From Pseudonocardia sediminis (GTDB lineage Bacteria > Actinomycetota > Actinomycetes > Mycobacteriales > Pseudonocardiaceae): a DNA stretch of 64,000 bases. The number at the start of each line of letters is the position of its first letter. The first letter of the stretch is position 1. The notes under the pieces were generated by a model. The model saw nothing but the letters and a program-made list of their open reading frames with translations, did no database searches and was not told the DNA's origin. Both the position numbers and the translations under genes were made by a program. Location of the stretch: assembly GCF_004217185.1 (NCBI RefSeq), contig NZ_SHKL01000001.1:2130001-2194000 (forward strand), in the 5' to 3' direction. Positions 63,369 through 64,000 of this stretch are shown piece by piece.

Positions 63369-64000
63369 GTGAGCTCACCGCTGCGCGTCCTGATCGGCGC
63401 CGACACCTACCCGCCCGACGTCAACGGCGCCGCCCGCTTCACCGAGCGGCTCGCCGGCGGCCTGGCCGGCCGCGGCCACGAGGTGCACGTCGTCGCGCCG
63501 TCGCCGACCGGCCCGCCGGGCCGCGGCGGGGGAGCGCCCGGGCATCCGGTCGTGCACCGGGTGCGCTCGCACGCCTACCCGTCGCAGGAGCGGTTCCGGG
63601 TGAGCCTGCCCTGGCGGGCCGCCGCGGCGACGGCCGAGCTTCTGGGCGAGCTGCGCCCGGACGTCGTGCACGTGCAGTCGCACTTCTCGGTGGGGCGCGG
63701 GCTGGCCGTGGCCGCGCACGCCCGGGGCGTCCCCCTGGTCGCGACGAACCACTTCATGCCGGAGAACCTGCTCGACCACGCCCCGGTGCCGGCCTCGGCG
63801 GCCGGGTGGGTGAGCCGGTGGGCGTGGCGGGACCTGGCCCGGGTCTACGGCCGGGCGGACGCGCTGACCGCGCCCACCCCGTGCGCGGTGCGGATGCTCG
63901 ACGAGCGCGCCGGGCTGCCCGGCGGACGGGCCGTGTCCTGCGGGATCGACGTCGCGCGCTTCGCCGGCGGGGCCGAGGACCCGGTGCCCACCGTGCTGTT
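63369..64000 (+). CDS. GT4-family glycosyltransferase, 5' part (runs off the window)
   Basis: The 210 visible residues form the N-terminal Rossmann domain of a GT4 (PimB/MgtA-like) glycosyltransferase: LRVLIGADTYPPDVNGAARFTERLAGGLAGRGHEVHVVAP, then DVVHVQSHFSVGRGLAVAAHARGVPLVATNHFMPENLL, and VYGRADALTAPTPCAVRMLDERA. In mycobacteria and corynebacteria close relatives transfer mannose to phosphatidylinositol mannoside or glucuronosyl diacylglycerol. GTG 63369 follows AAGGAG at 63357-63362. The donor-binding C-terminal domain lies beyond the window, so substrate assignment is open. Confidence 0.85.
   Translation, partial: MSSPLRVLIGADTYPPDVNGAARFTERLAGGLAGRGHEVHVVAPSPTGPPGRGGGAPGHPVVHRVRSHAYPSQERFRVSLPWRAAAATAELLGELRPDVVHVQSHFSVGRGLAVAAHARGVPLVATNHFMPENLLDHAPVPASAAGWVSRWAWRDLARVYGRADALTAPTPCAVRMLDERAGLPGGRAVSCGIDVARFAGGAEDPVPTVL

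Overview
The window is very GC-rich DNA with GTG, ATG and a few TTG starts, little space between genes and almost only G or C at third codon positions. Its gene order matches the mycobacterial block from the PlsC/DAHP-synthase region through wag31 (Rv2182c-Rv2145c in M. tuberculosis numbering). Actinobacterial markers include MptA, LppM, Wag31, SepF, an ileS T-box with a very short Stem I, DUF222-HNH and SAV_6107-HEPN proteins. I infer a member of the Pseudonocardiaceae, probably Pseudonocardia; the propane-monooxygenase-type hydroxylase fits that but does not prove it.

Layout. 1-2400: a DUF222/HNH (13E12-type) gene with a near-consensus LexA box over its start, followed by 18-bp tandem repeats. 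2450-8960: a small membrane protein, PlsC acyltransferase, SpeG-like polyamine acetyltransferase, DEDDh exoribonuclease, type II DAHP synthase, a PASTA serine/threonine kinase at the PknL position and the adjacent Rv2175c-like DNA-binding protein. 9005-14427 (minus strand): crtE-crtI-mptA-crtB, in which a cell-envelope mannosyltransferase gene sits inside a carotenoid operon. 14531-20430: metF, lppM, a GNAT, a two-gene unit (DUF6504 and SAV_6107-type HEPN) behind two LexA boxes, ParA, a methyltransferase and DUF3040. 20604-25235 (minus): a MoxR-DUF58-transglutaminase operon.

25660-48178 is the division and cell wall (dcw) cluster: mraZ, rsmH, ftsL, ftsI, murE, murF, mraY, murD, ftsW, murG, murC, ftsQ, ftsZ, pgeF, yggS, sepF, yggT, wag31 and a large disordered membrane protein. 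From murE to ftsQ every junction is a 4-base ATGA/GTGA overlap. The mraZ promoter carries three 10-bp-spaced GTGG(G/T) repeats that look like MraZ operators. The mraZ-rsmH gap holds a large, almost perfectly paired branched inverted repeat that no known feature type explains.

An intact IS481-family element (48180-49258) has inserted in a GCTAGG target exactly at the stop codon of the last dcw-cluster gene. It separates that gene from its terminator and abuts the T-box leader of ileS. 49567-58843: ileS, a divergent LysR/small membrane protein pair, a methyltransferase, a K+/H+ antiporter, lspA-rluD and a secreted-type hypothetical. 58865-64000: a HAD hydrolase, a solitary propane-monooxygenase-like hydroxylase large subunit bounded by strong terminators and without its partner subunits, a DUF998 protein, a DMT/NIPA-like transporter and the start of a GT4 glycosyltransferase.

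Nine genes (aroG, pknL, crtE, metF, murE, lspA, two methyltransferases and the HAD gene) have a -10-like hexamer 6-8 nt before the start codon, which suggests widespread leaderless transcription. I saw no rRNA or tRNA gene, no CRISPR array and no prophage.
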